This document shows, in pieces, positions 8,342 to 16,811 of a stretch of 64,000 nt of DNA. A program made the translations under genes and the position numbers. Source of the DNA: Natrinema soli (GTDB lineage Archaea > Halobacteriota > Halobacteria > Halobacteriales > Natrialbaceae); the NCBI RefSeq assembly GCF_028618695.1, contig NZ_JAQIVI010000413.1:1-64000 (forward strand), written 5' to 3'. The notes under the pieces are model-generated. The model had not been told where the DNA came from, searched no databases, and saw nothing but the letters and a program-made list of their open reading frames with translations. Each line of letters starts with the position of its first letter. Within the stretch, counting starts at the first letter, position 1.

Positions 8342-9547
8342 CTACTGGATGACGCCGTCCTCGCGAAGCTGGGAGAGTTCGTCCGCCGAGTAGCCGTGGC
8401 GCTCGAGGATCGAGTCGGTACTCTCTCCCAACTGCTGGGGTGCGACCTCGAGTCGGGTTCCGAGCTGGGCGAAGTGGACGGGTTGATCGATCACGTCCGC
8501 GTCCTCCCGGTCGTCGCGTTCCATGATCTGATGGAGTTCGCGCTGTTTCACGTGTTCGTCCTCCCAGACCGTTTTCGTATCGTAAATCGGGCCGGCGGGG
8601 ACGGTCTCCGCGTGAAGCCGATCGAGCCAGTACTCGATCGGTTCCGATTCCAGAATCGGTTCGAGGATGTCGTCCAGTTCCTTCCGGTTTTCGACCCGGT
8701 CGTCCATCGTGGCGAACCGATCGTCTTCGAGCAGTTCCGGGCGCTCGAGCGCCCGGCAGAAGCCGCGCCAGAAGTCCGGCGTCCCCGCTGCGATGATGAT
8801 CGGCCCGTCGGCGCAGTCGTACTTTCCGAAGGGGACGATCGACGGGTGGTGCGTGCCGAGGCGAGGGAACGGCTCGTCGTAGCCGAACGTGTAGCCGGCG
8901 CGAGCGGTGAGCCAGGTGATGGCGGCGTCTAACATGGGAACCTCGATCCACTCGCCGTCGATGCGGCCTCGCTCTCGAGCGTACAGCGCGGCGAGAACGC
9001 TCTGGCTGGCGTAGGAACCGGCGATGAGATCGCCGCTGGGAAGCCCCGACCACAGCGGTTCCCCGCCTTCTTCGCCGGTGATGCTCATGATCCCGCTCAT
9101 TCCCTGGATCAGCATGTCCCACGCCGGTAGGTCTTCGTACGGGCTGTCGCGGCCGAATCCGGAGATCGAACAGTAGATGAGTTGTGGATTCAGTTCGGCC
9201 ACGGTCTCGTACCCGAGTCCGAACGAGTCGGCGCGTCCCGGTTTCGTGCTCTCGATGAACACGTCGGCGTCGGCGACGAGCCGTTGGGCCGCTTCCTGCC
9301 CCGCGTCGCTCTTGAGGTCGATGGCGACGCTGTACTTGTTCCGATTCAGGGTATCGAAGTAGGCGGGCGTGGGCTGAATGTCCCGACTCCGATCGCCGCG
9401 TCCGACCGCTTCGATCTTGATCACTTCCGCGCCGAGGTCGCCGAGGGCCATCGTCGCGAACGGACCGGCTGCGACCTGGGTCAGATCGACGACGGTGATT
9501 CCGTCCAGTGGTAACACGTCCGTTTCAGGGGACTTCGCTGCCTCCAT
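8342..9547 (-). CDS. Class III (CaiB/BaiF) acyl-CoA transferase
   Basis: A 401-residue family III CoA-transferase. Seen: DGITVVDLTQVAAGPFATMA, GDLGAEVIKIE, NRNKYSVAIDLKSDAGQE, YCSISGFGRDSPYED, and Asp173 in PSGDLIAGSYA as the expected nucleophile. The start at 9547 (MEAAKSPETD) was chosen because the 15 in-frame codons upstream are not family-like. It runs co-directionally behind the DUF35/aldolase/MaoC genes at 9733-11852, with about 185 bases of spacing, and may supply CoA esters to that pathway. It is more distant from the other three transferases than the pair at 12017 and 23861 are from each other. Confidence 0.9.
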   Translation of the reverse strand: MEAAKSPETDVLPLDGITVVDLTQVAAGPFATMALGDLGAEVIKIEAVGRGDRSRDIQPTPAYFDTLNRNKYSVAIDLKSDAGQEAAQRLVADADVFIESTKPGRADSFGLGYETVAELNPQLIYCSISGFGRDSPYEDLPAWDMLIQGMSGIMSITGEEGGEPLWSGLPSGDLIAGSYASQSVLAALYARERGRIDGEWIEVPMLDAAITWLTARAGYTFGYDEPFPRLGTHHPSIVPFGKYDCADGPIIIAAGTPDFWRGFCRALERPELLEDDRFATMDDRVENRKELDDILEPILESEPIEYWLDRLHAETVPAGPIYDTKTVWEDEHVKQRELHQIMERDDREDADVIDQPVHFAQLGTRLEVAPQQLGESTDSILERHGYSADELSQLREDGVIQ

Positions 9548-9732
9548 ACCTGTCCCTACTCTTGATCTGGGGTAAGTGTTTGGGAACGACACCTACTGGT
9601 CGTCGAGTCGGACCCGTGATACCGACGGGTGGGCGGATAGACGGCTGGTCGGGATATCCGATCGGCCACGTCACTGCCGGCGGAAACCTGTGTCCGAGAG
9701 GAAGCAAGCCTGTATCCGAAAAGAAGCGTCGG

Positions 9733-10134
9733 CTATCGCTCCGCGAGTTCGAACTGGTACAGCTGCTGGTCGCCGCGTTCCTCCCAGAGCAGCTCTACCG
9801 AGTCGCCGACGGAGACGTCCGCCGGCTGGGCGAGGACGTTCGCCATCACCGTCACGTCGGCCCCCATCGCGACGAGCGCGACGACGTACGGCGTCTCCCC
9901 CTCGAACGCCTCCGTCGGAGCGCGGTGGACGACGGTGAACGATTCGACGGTTCCGCTCCCGTCCAGTTCGACTTCTTCGGACGCCGTGTGCCAGCAGTTC
10001 GGGCAGGCGGCCGCCGGGTAGAATCGCTCGTGTCCGCAGTCGGTACATCGCTGGACGACGAACCGCCCGTCGTTGCAGGCGTCCCAGAATCGGGTCGTGT
10101 CTTCCGACGGCGTCGGAACGGGTTTGTCGGCCAT
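9733..10134 (-). CDS. DUF35 zinc-ribbon/OB-fold protein (thiolase partner)
   Basis: A 133-residue two-domain protein. A rubredoxin-like zinc ribbon is formed by CTDCGHERFYPAAACPNC (two C-x-x-C pairs), followed by an OB-fold ending in LLWEERGDQQLYQFELAER. DUF35 proteins bind thiolase-superfamily enzymes: as a bridge in archaeal HMG-CoA synthesis, and as ChsH2-type partners of Ltp2 aldolases in steroid side-chain degradation. Here the stop of the thiolase homologue is separated from this start by a single base, so the two are almost certainly co-translated and form a complex. No HMG-CoA synthase is adjacent, which argues for the catabolic aldolase role. Confidence 0.88.
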   Translation of the reverse strand: MADKPVPTPSEDTTRFWDACNDGRFVVQRCTDCGHERFYPAAACPNCWHTASEEVELDGSGTVESFTVVHRAPTEAFEGETPYVVALVAMGADVTVMANVLAQPADVSVGDSVELLWEERGDQQLYQFELAER

Positions 10135-10135
10135 T

Positions 10136-11284
10136 TCACCACGCCTCCATGAGCAGCGTCGCGTTCGTAGACAGGACGCCGCCGACGCCGTGAGCGAGCG
10201 CGAGGTCGGCGTCCACCTGCGTCTCCGCGGCGTCCCCTCTGATCTGCCGTGCGGCCTCGAGAATGTGGAAGACGCCCGCGCCGGCGTAGGAGAGTTCCCC
10301 GCCGTGCGTGTTCACCGGTAGTTCGCCGTCGGTCGTGATCCCCCGCTCGCGGACGAACGAGCCGCTTTCGCCGTTCTCGCAGAAGCCGAGATCCTCGAGG
10401 AGGAGGAGCGGCGTGATCGTAAAGCAGTCGTACAACTGCGCGACGTCGACGTCGTCGGGGGTTCGATCGGCCATCTCGAACGCCGTCGTCCCGCTCGCTG
10501 CCGCTGGTGTCTCCAGCAAGTCGTCGCGTCGGTGGATGTACTCCGACCCGTGTCCCTCCCCGTACCCGGTCAGCTCGACCGGGGCTCGCGTCTCCGCGGC
10601 CGCATCGGCCGAGGAAACGACGACGGCACCGGCACAGTCGCTGATCAACGCGCACTCGAGTTTGTGCAGCGGCGACGAAATCAGCCCCGAGGAGAGGACG
10701 TCGTCGACGTCGATCGGTTCGGTGTGCTGTCCGGCCCCGCGCATCGACGCGTGTTCGCGGCAGGCGACCGCGACCGTCGCGAGCTCTTCCGCGGTCGTTC
10801 CGTACGTCGCCATGTGCTTCTGTGCGAGCAGCGCGTACATCGACGGCACCAGCGGCCCGAACGGGTTCTCGAATTCGGGGTGGCCGACCTCCGTCGCGAG
10901 GCTGCTGACCCCGTCGTCGCCCTTCGCGAATCCCGTTTGCCGATTGTCACCGAACGCGACGACGACGTTTTCACACTGGCCCTGTCGGACGGCGTTCGCA
11001 GCGTGACAGACCCCGACGAACGGCGTCGCCCCGCCGAGTCGAAGGCTCTCGTTGTACGTGAGATTCAATCCCAGGTAATCGGCGACGACCGTGCTGTGCA
11101 TCAGCTTCGGATCGACGAGCGAGTACCCGGTGACGAGTCCGTCGATATCCGCTTTCTCGAGGCCGGCGTCGTCGACCGCCTCGAGACAGGCGCTCGCGTA
11201 GAGATTGATCGAGTCCATATCCGGCGTCTTCCCGATCGGCGATTCGCCGATACCGGTCACTGCGACCCGCTGTGTCGAACCCAT
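10136..11284 (-). CDS. SCP-x/Ltp2-like thiolase-superfamily protein (probable retro-aldolase)
   Basis: A 382-residue thiolase-fold protein of the lipid-transfer/SCP-x type. The nucleophilic Cys of true thiolases (usually in a CASG-type turn) is replaced: the equivalent region reads ESLRLGGATPFVG, residues 79-91. Two tyrosines, Tyr285 in AQLYDCFTI and Tyr333 in GGELSYAGAG, sit with nearly the spacing of the two tyrosines reported as catalytic in Ltp2 aldolases; that equivalence is my inference. With the DUF35 partner immediately downstream and a MaoC hydratase upstream, it probably cleaves a 3-hydroxyacyl-CoA by retro-aldol reaction. Biosynthetic acetyl-CoA acetyltransferase is the less likely alternative because the Cys is missing. 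Confidence 0.8.
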   Translation of the reverse strand: MGSTQRVAVTGIGESPIGKTPDMDSINLYASACLEAVDDAGLEKADIDGLVTGYSLVDPKLMHSTVVADYLGLNLTYNESLRLGGATPFVGVCHAANAVRQGQCENVVVAFGDNRQTGFAKGDDGVSSLATEVGHPEFENPFGPLVPSMYALLAQKHMATYGTTAEELATVAVACREHASMRGAGQHTEPIDVDDVLSSGLISSPLHKLECALISDCAGAVVVSSADAAAETRAPVELTGYGEGHGSEYIHRRDDLLETPAAASGTTAFEMADRTPDDVDVAQLYDCFTITPLLLLEDLGFCENGESGSFVRERGITTDGELPVNTHGGELSYAGAGVFHILEAARQIRGDAAETQVDADLALAHGVGGVLSTNATLLMEAW

Positions 11285-11405
11285 GTACTGGTACCCGCCA
11301 CAGATCTACATAATTCTTGTTGAAGCGAGCGCCTCGGTCGCGAAAAACGGGGCCAGAGCGGTCGTTCCGATCGACCCGTGGTCGCGACACCGCCGATCCC
11401 CTCAG

Positions 11406-11852
11406 TTACTCGTCGTCGGCGTACTGGACCATCTTCCGATGGTCCCAGACGACACAGACGTCGTCGTCCTGATTGGAAACGGTCGTCCGGAGCGTGACGA
11501 CGCCGCCTTTCTCCTTCTCCTCGAGGTCGGTGACTTCCTGGACCGTTCGAACGGTATCGCCCGGGAAAACGGGGGTCGGGAACCGCATGTTGTCGATCCC
11601 GTAGAGGCCGACGACGGTCCCCTCCGTGTAGCCGATCTGCGTCGTCAGCCCGAGCCCGATACTGAACACGAGCGGGCCGTGGGCGATCCGAGAGCCGAAG
11701 ATCGTCTCCTCGGCGTACTCCTCGCTGACGTGTATCTCGTTGTAGTCACCCGAGAGACCCGCGAAGGACGTCACGTCGGCCTCGGTGATCGTCCGGGTTC
11801 TCGATTCGAACGTTTCTCCGATCTCGAATTCCTCGAAGTATTTGCCGCTCAT
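11406..11852 (-). CDS. MaoC-family (R)-hydratase
   Basis: A 148-residue hot-dog hydratase. The catalytic dyad is visible as Asp36 and His41 in AGLSGDYNEIHVSEEY, followed by FGSRIAHGPLVFSIGLGL. It opens a co-directional set (this gene, thiolase homologue, DUF35, and farther on a CoA-transferase), with 121 bases before the thiolase homologue. In steroid side-chain pathways a MaoC hydratase acts just before the Ltp2/DUF35 aldolase; the same order of reactions is inferred here. It is divergent from the CoA-transferase at 12017 across a region with a 20-base tandem repeat. It is clearly related to, but not identical with, the MaoC protein at 1911. Confidence 0.88.
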   Translation of the reverse strand: MSGKYFEEFEIGETFESRTRTITEADVTSFAGLSGDYNEIHVSEEYAEETIFGSRIAHGPLVFSIGLGLTTQIGYTEGTVVGLYGIDNMRFPTPVFPGDTVRTVQEVTDLEEKEKGGVVTLRTTVSNQDDDVCVVWDHRKMVQYADDE

Positions 11853-11885
11853 CTACGCGTCGACTCTCGCGGGGAGAGGGTATAG

Positions 11886-11925
11886 ACCTTGGTGTGACTG
11901 TTTAAACCTTGGTGCGACTGTTCCG
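11886..11925. promoter_or_regulatory. 20-base tandem direct repeat in divergent promoter
   Basis: Two adjacent copies of ACCTTGGTGYGACTGTT begin at 11886 and 11906, an exact 20-base (two-turn) period. They lie between the divergent MaoC (start 11852) and CoA-transferase (start 12017) genes. The spacing puts both copies on the same face of the helix, as expected for a cooperative regulator site. The regulator is unknown; the IclR protein at 27750 is one candidate. Confidence 0.45.
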
Positions 11926-12016
11926 TCGCCCGTCACTGTGCGATGGGCTGCGGCCGAAGTGATACTGACGAGTAAGAAGTGATAACCCATTGCGTCACGT
12001 GGATCGAATCGTTCGC

Positions 12017-13198
12017 ATGCAACCACTGAGAGGAATTGACGTGCTTGACTTTACCCAGTCGATCGCTGGCCCCATCTGTACCCAGTCGCTGGCCGTCCTG
12101 GGAGCAAACGTTGTGAAGGTCGAACCGCCCGAAGGAGACGCCTTCAGGCCTCTTATCGAGGGATCGATGTTCGCGTCGTGCAACCGCGGAAAGCGAAGTA
12201 TCAGTCTCGATCTGAAAAGCGAGCCGGGACGGGCGATCGCTCGCGACCTCGCGGCCGACGCGGACGTCGTCGTCGAGAGCTTCCGACCGGGGGTGATGGA
12301 GCGCTTCGGCCTCGGATACGAGGATCTCAGCGCGGCAAACGACGATATCGTCTACTGCTCGATCACCGGGTTCGGGCAGGACGGACCGTACGAGGAGTAT
12401 CCGGCCTACGACCCGGTCGCACAGGCGATGTCCGGCCTCATGAGCGTCACCGGTCCCACCGACGGCGACCCGGTTCGAGTCGGAACGAGTGCGATCGATT
12501 ACTCGACCGGGCTGACCGGCGCGATGCTCGTCATGGGCGGGTTGATCGGCGACGGATCGGAGAGCGGGACCCACATCGACCTCTCGTTGTTTGACGTCGC
12601 CACGACGTGGATGGGGTACTGGGTCGCCCACTATACGTCGACCGACGAACTCCCCGAACGCGCTGGGGCAGGTCTCCACGGGATGGCACCGTACGGTATT
12701 TTCGAGGCCGGAGACGGACAGCCGTTTTACCTCGCGACGGCCTCGGAGAAACTGTACGGCCGACTCTGTGATACCCTCGAGCGGCCGGACCTGCTCGAGG
12801 ACGAGCGCTTCGGGACCGCCGAGGACCGATGGGAGAACCGCGACGTTCTTCGGGCGGAACTCGAGTCCGAGTTCGGTGAGTTCGACCGTCGGGAACTCGT
12901 CGAATCGCTGGCCGAGTCCGGCGTTCCCGTCGGACCGCTTCAGTCCATCGACGAACTGGTCGACGACGACCCCCACGCCGACCACCGGGGCCTGTTCGTC
13001 GAGACGTACAATCAGCACCTCGAGACCGAGTGTCGGACGACGCGAATGCCGTTTCGCTTCGCCGATCGCTCGCTCGAGCCCGCATCGTCGCCGCCGCGAA
13101 ACGGCGAACACACGCGAGCCGTCCTCGGCGAGAACGGCTACGATGAGGAGACGATCACCGAGCTACTGGCTGCGGGTGTCCTGGGAGAATCAGCGTAG
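12017..13198 (+). CDS. Class III (CaiB/BaiF) acyl-CoA transferase
   Basis: A 393-residue family III CoA-transferase. Seen: DFTQSIAGPICTQSL, GANVVKVEPPEGDAFRPL, NRGKRSISLDLKSEPGR, CSITGFGQDGPYEEYPAYD, and the probable nucleophile Asp161 in SAIDYSTGLTG. The start is the ATG giving MQPLRGIDVL, the same N-terminus as its paralogue at 23861 (MQPLGDINVI); a TTG nine codons earlier is less likely. The two proteins agree through most motifs (DFTQSIAGP, VEPPxGDAFRPL, ESFRPGV), pointing to a recent duplication within this cluster. No neighbour reveals the CoA acceptor. Confidence 0.9.
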   Translation: MQPLRGIDVLDFTQSIAGPICTQSLAVLGANVVKVEPPEGDAFRPLIEGSMFASCNRGKRSISLDLKSEPGRAIARDLAADADVVVESFRPGVMERFGLGYEDLSAANDDIVYCSITGFGQDGPYEEYPAYDPVAQAMSGLMSVTGPTDGDPVRVGTSAIDYSTGLTGAMLVMGGLIGDGSESGTHIDLSLFDVATTWMGYWVAHYTSTDELPERAGAGLHGMAPYGIFEAGDGQPFYLATASEKLYGRLCDTLERPDLLEDERFGTAEDRWENRDVLRAELESEFGEFDRRELVESLAESGVPVGPLQSIDELVDDDPHADHRGLFVETYNQHLETECRTTRMPFRFADRSLEPASSPPRNGEHTRAVLGENGYDEETITELLAAGVLGESA

Positions 13199-13489
13199 TT
13201 CGGTCTCGCCAACGGTGCTGCCCGTTCATCGGCCGCCGTTTGAAACGAGTATACCCCCGATCACTGGCCGAGAGATCGGCTCGAGTCGCCTCGGAAACGG
13301 CCGCACTCCGCTCGCGATGCTGTCGATTCGTTTCCTCGAGACACGATCGGAACGGGAGAGACCGCTCCGTGCGAATCGGCACGGATCACTGTCGACGGAG
13401 TACTGTCGATCGACGGACGGTCGACGCGTTCGTCTCGCAGTACTCCGGCGGACGTATCCGATGATCCGTACTCGAAAAAAGAAGGATCC

Positions 13490-15484
13490 TCAGGCGGGAG
13501 TGGCCGTTGCTGACTCCTGACGTTCCAGATAATGGAACGCGACGACAACGAGGACCGCCAGAACGAATCCCCCCATCTGGATGGTGGACGTTCCCCAGAA
13601 CATGATGGCGACCAGTACGCCCACTCCGACGGCTTTGATGCCGCCGGAGACGTACTTGTTGTAGTCGATGTCGAAGTGGATGATGGTGACGATCGCGATG
13701 AACGTTACGAGCAGGTAGATGAACGTCAACGGTGTATCACTGCCCCACTGAGCGATGCTCGGGTGGTAGATGATCGTGTACGGGAGGATGAACAGCGGCG
13801 CTCCCATGATCATCGCCTTCTTCGCTACCTGGGTGAAATCGGCTTCGGCGATGCCGCTGGCGATAACGGCCGCGAGTGCGACCGGTGGCGTGATCGCGGA
13901 CAGGATCGCGAAGTAGAACACGAACAGGTGCGTGTTGAACACCGAGATGCCGAGGTCCCCGACGGCCGGCGCGACGAACACCACGACGACGACGTACGCG
14001 GCGACGGTCGGCATCCCCAGGCCGAACATGATCGACAGGATCATCGCCACGAGGAGCAGCGGGAAGAGGAGTTCTCCCGAGAGACCCAACATGAGGAACG
14101 ACAGTTCCTGTACGATGTTTCCGCTGCCGAGCATACTGACGAAGATCGCGATCGCGCCGAGGACGACCATGATCTCCGCGCTGGCTATCGCACCCTTCTG
14201 GAGGCCGACCAGCAAGTTACGACCGTAATCTCGGAGCGCAGTTCGTCGGTCGCTCATGAGGATCATGTTCCAGACGAGCTGGAGTCCGATGAGGGAGATG
14301 ACCGAGTGGAAGCCAGCGGTAAGCGGTCCCGTCTGGCGGATTCCGAGATCGTAGATGAGGATCAGTACGGACGCGAGCAGGGGCAAGTAGACGTACCACG
14401 GTTGGTTCGCTGCTTGTGTCGTCTCCAGGATCTGCTCCTCGTCTGCGTCCGAATTATTGAGATCGTACCCTTTACTGACGTAGTAGACGGTAATCGACAC
14501 GGTGAGGTAAAAGATGATCGCCGGGAGCAACGCCCCCACGACGACGTCGAGGTAGCTGATATTCAGGAAGGAGGCCATGACGAACGCCGAGGCCCCCATG
14601 ATCGGAGGAAGGACCTGGCCGCCCGACGAGGCGTTCGATTCGATGGCCGCAGCGGTCTCGCCGTCCATCCCGTAACTCTTCATCAGCGGAATCGTCACGG
14701 CACCCGTCGTCGCGGTGTTGGCCGCTGCACTGCCCGAGATCGACCCCATGACGAAACTCGTCACGACCGCCAGTTGCGGCACGCCGGACTGCAGGTGTTT
14801 GTTCATCCGTCTCCCGAAGTCGATGGCCAGTTGCAGCGCACCGAACTCGATCAGGAGACTCGCGTAGACGAGGAAGATGACGATCCACTGCGCGCCGACG
14901 CCGGGGAGGAATCCGAAGAGTCCGATGTCGAACACGAGGGAGGATCGCTCGAGGACTCGAGCGAGTGAGATGCTGCTGTGACCGAACGTCCCGGGAATGT
15001 ACGAACCGAACATCGCGTATCCGACCGACAGAACGACGATTCCGGAGACGAAGAACCCGTATCTGAGGTACGTGAAGAGGAGTATTAATACGATTAATGT
15101 GAGCGCGAACATGTACTCCATCTGCGTGTAGTTGAGGATCCGTGACAACATCTCGGAGTACGTCGTCACGAAATAGTACGTGATGTAGAGCAGCAACGCT
15201 GACGTGGCTACCTTCGCGACGAACAGCACCTTACCGGTGACCGCATCCAGGTCGGCTTCGACCAGCTGGACCATCAAAAACACCGACAGGCACAGCGAGA
15301 TGATGGTATGCTGGTCGCTATTTACGAGATACGTATACCCGTACGCGACGTGATAGACCGAGAAGACGAGTGCGCTGAGGGTGAGTAACAGCCACTGCGC
15401 GTTCTCGAGAGTAAAATTCAGTGCCGGTAACTGGTCCCCTTTCTCTTCTAAACTCAGTCCCTGATCGGAGGATGTGTTCGACAT
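13490..15484 (-). CDS. TRAP transporter fused permease (DctQM, TAXI type)
   Basis: A 664-residue polytopic membrane protein. The N-terminal quarter forms the small DctQ-like part and the rest the large DctM-like channel part, a fusion usual for TAXI-type TRAP systems. About 15 or more hydrophobic segments can be read, and conserved DctM-like stretches include GSISGSAAANTATTGAVTIP and ASSGGQVLPPIMGASAFVMA. It would import a carboxylate-type solute using an ion gradient, probably Na+. It follows its binding-protein gene with 25 bases between them. Placement inside the acyl-CoA region suggests it imports the organic acid degraded there. Confidence 0.92.
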   Translation of the reverse strand: MSNTSSDQGLSLEEKGDQLPALNFTLENAQWLLLTLSALVFSVYHVAYGYTYLVNSDQHTIISLCLSVFLMVQLVEADLDAVTGKVLFVAKVATSALLLYITYYFVTTYSEMLSRILNYTQMEYMFALTLIVLILLFTYLRYGFFVSGIVVLSVGYAMFGSYIPGTFGHSSISLARVLERSSLVFDIGLFGFLPGVGAQWIVIFLVYASLLIEFGALQLAIDFGRRMNKHLQSGVPQLAVVTSFVMGSISGSAAANTATTGAVTIPLMKSYGMDGETAAAIESNASSGGQVLPPIMGASAFVMASFLNISYLDVVVGALLPAIIFYLTVSITVYYVSKGYDLNNSDADEEQILETTQAANQPWYVYLPLLASVLILIYDLGIRQTGPLTAGFHSVISLIGLQLVWNMILMSDRRTALRDYGRNLLVGLQKGAIASAEIMVVLGAIAIFVSMLGSGNIVQELSFLMLGLSGELLFPLLLVAMILSIMFGLGMPTVAAYVVVVVFVAPAVGDLGISVFNTHLFVFYFAILSAITPPVALAAVIASGIAEADFTQVAKKAMIMGAPLFILPYTIIYHPSIAQWGSDTPLTFIYLLVTFIAIVTIIHFDIDYNKYVSGGIKAVGVGVLVAIMFWGTSTIQMGGFVLAVLVVVAFHYLERQESATATPA

Positions 15485-15509
15485 AATTGGAGAGTGAAGG
15501 GACTGCCAC

Positions 15510-16553
15510 TTATCCTTCGATCAGGTCTTCGTTCCAGAGATCGTTTTCCTGGTACCACTCGACCGCACCCGGATGGACCGGCGACTGCGTGAGCCCCTCT
15601 ACCGCGTACTCTTCGTTGAACAGTCCGAGCGCGTCGTGGACCTCCTGTATCTCGTCTACGTTGCTGAACGATATCTCACAGAACTCCTTGACGAGATCGT
15701 TGCTGAGGTCCGGGTGAACGTACCACTGGTACGGCGCCGTCGGCGATTGGACTGTGTCGATGTTCGTTTCGAACCCGAAGGCCTCGTTGACCGGCACCTC
15801 GGTGACGTTGAGGTACGGGTCCTCTTCGATCGTCGAAAGCTGGTCGTCGCTGAACTCGAGGACTCGCAGGCTGTCCATACTGTTCAGCTGTTCGGCCCAC
15901 CCGGGAAGCGACGTCCCGCTCGCCATCACGTACGTGTATGCGGCATCGACTCGACCTTCCTCGAGCGCGAAGGGAACGTCCGACCAATCGCCCTGGGTGA
16001 GCTCGATGTCTTCGTAGAGCCCGACGCTGTCGAAGGGAATCGCACCGACGAAGCGGGACCCGGCAGCGCCGTTGTGAACGGTCTTTCCCGCTAAGTCATC
16101 GATCGATTGGATGCTATCGTCCATCGTCACCCAGAACGGGCGGATATCGGCGATCGCCATGACCTGTTGTGGGACGGTCGGAATGGTGTTGTCACCGCCG
16201 AACTGGGCACCCGGTCGACTCTCCTCGTTGTAAGAGGCCATCCCCATCGCACTCGTCCCCCGAGTGATGTGGTTCTCACCCGCGGCACAGAGCCTGTACG
16301 CCTCTTCCGATCCACCAGTCGTATTGAGGGTCAGGGTGATATCCGTGTCTGCGTTCTCGAAAAGCTGGGCCCACCCGCTGGCTTTTATATACCCGATCGT
16401 CCCCTCCCGCGTAATCCCGAAACTCCAATCGGTGGTGTCACTCTCAACGCTACTGTCACCGTTTCCGCCACCGATACAGCCCGCTAACCCTGCTAACCCC
16501 GCTACACCTGCGGCCGCCATAAAGCGCCGTCTGTTGTACGACATCCGTGTCAT
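15510..16553 (-). CDS. TAXI-family TRAP transporter solute-binding lipoprotein
   Basis: A 347-residue extracytoplasmic binding protein. The N-terminus has a Tat-type signal (SYNRRRFMAAAGVAGLAG) ending in a lipobox with LAGC (Cys26), so it is probably exported folded and lipid-anchored, as is common in haloarchaea. A flexible Gly/Ser/Asp linker follows, then the TAXI domain (TGGSEEAYRLCAAGENH; DLAGKTVHNGAAGSRFVG). The start at 16553 (MTRMSYN) fits a TATA box 27 bases upstream; MSYN three codons later is possible. It forms an operon with the fused permease. Ligand specificity is not readable, though TAXI proteins commonly bind carboxylates. Confidence 0.92.
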   Translation of the reverse strand: MTRMSYNRRRFMAAAGVAGLAGLAGCIGGGNGDSSVESDTTDWSFGITREGTIGYIKASGWAQLFENADTDITLTLNTTGGSEEAYRLCAAGENHITRGTSAMGMASYNEESRPGAQFGGDNTIPTVPQQVMAIADIRPFWVTMDDSIQSIDDLAGKTVHNGAAGSRFVGAIPFDSVGLYEDIELTQGDWSDVPFALEEGRVDAAYTYVMASGTSLPGWAEQLNSMDSLRVLEFSDDQLSTIEEDPYLNVTEVPVNEAFGFETNIDTVQSPTAPYQWYVHPDLSNDLVKEFCEISFSNVDEIQEVHDALGLFNEEYAVEGLTQSPVHPGAVEWYQENDLWNEDLIEG

Positions 16554-16572
16554 GATAACCCAATCCAACCCG

Positions 16573-16582
16573 TATATACTTA
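16573..16582 (-). promoter_or_regulatory. TATA box of the TRAP-TAXI operon
   Basis: On the reverse strand AAGTATATAC lies about 25 bases upstream of the ATG at 16553, in an AT-rich patch with a second TATATA stretch. The spacing predicts a leaderless transcript for the binding protein and permease. Confidence 0.55.
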
Positions 16583-16811
16583 TCTGTATATATCATGCAT
16601 ATTCCACGAGAATAGAACTGGACCGATGAGAAATCAACGACCTCCTCAGCCGAACGGCACCACCCGTCGGCCGATTTTGAGTTACTTCGTCCGAGTGAAA
16701 TGCGGGAGAAGAGACTCAGACGGTCTGCTGTCACTGTGCCCCGGCGCACCCGCATGGGGTCGCGGCTGCGTCGGAACTTACTGACAGTCGTTCGTCTCCA
16801 CTGTCCGACCA

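Noticed and set aside
10136..11284. Assignment as ordinary acetyl-CoA acetyltransferase with DUF35 (mevalonate pathway)
   Set aside because: No HMG-CoA synthase nearby and the nucleophilic Cys is missing.
11933..13111. 392-codon reverse frame opposite the CoA-transferase
   Set aside because: Shadow frame; it would also cover the start and promoter of a well-supported gene.
13532..14968. 478-codon forward frame opposite the TRAP permease
   Set aside because: Asp/Arg/His-rich composition without any fold signature; it is the antisense shadow of a clear membrane protein in GC-rich DNA.
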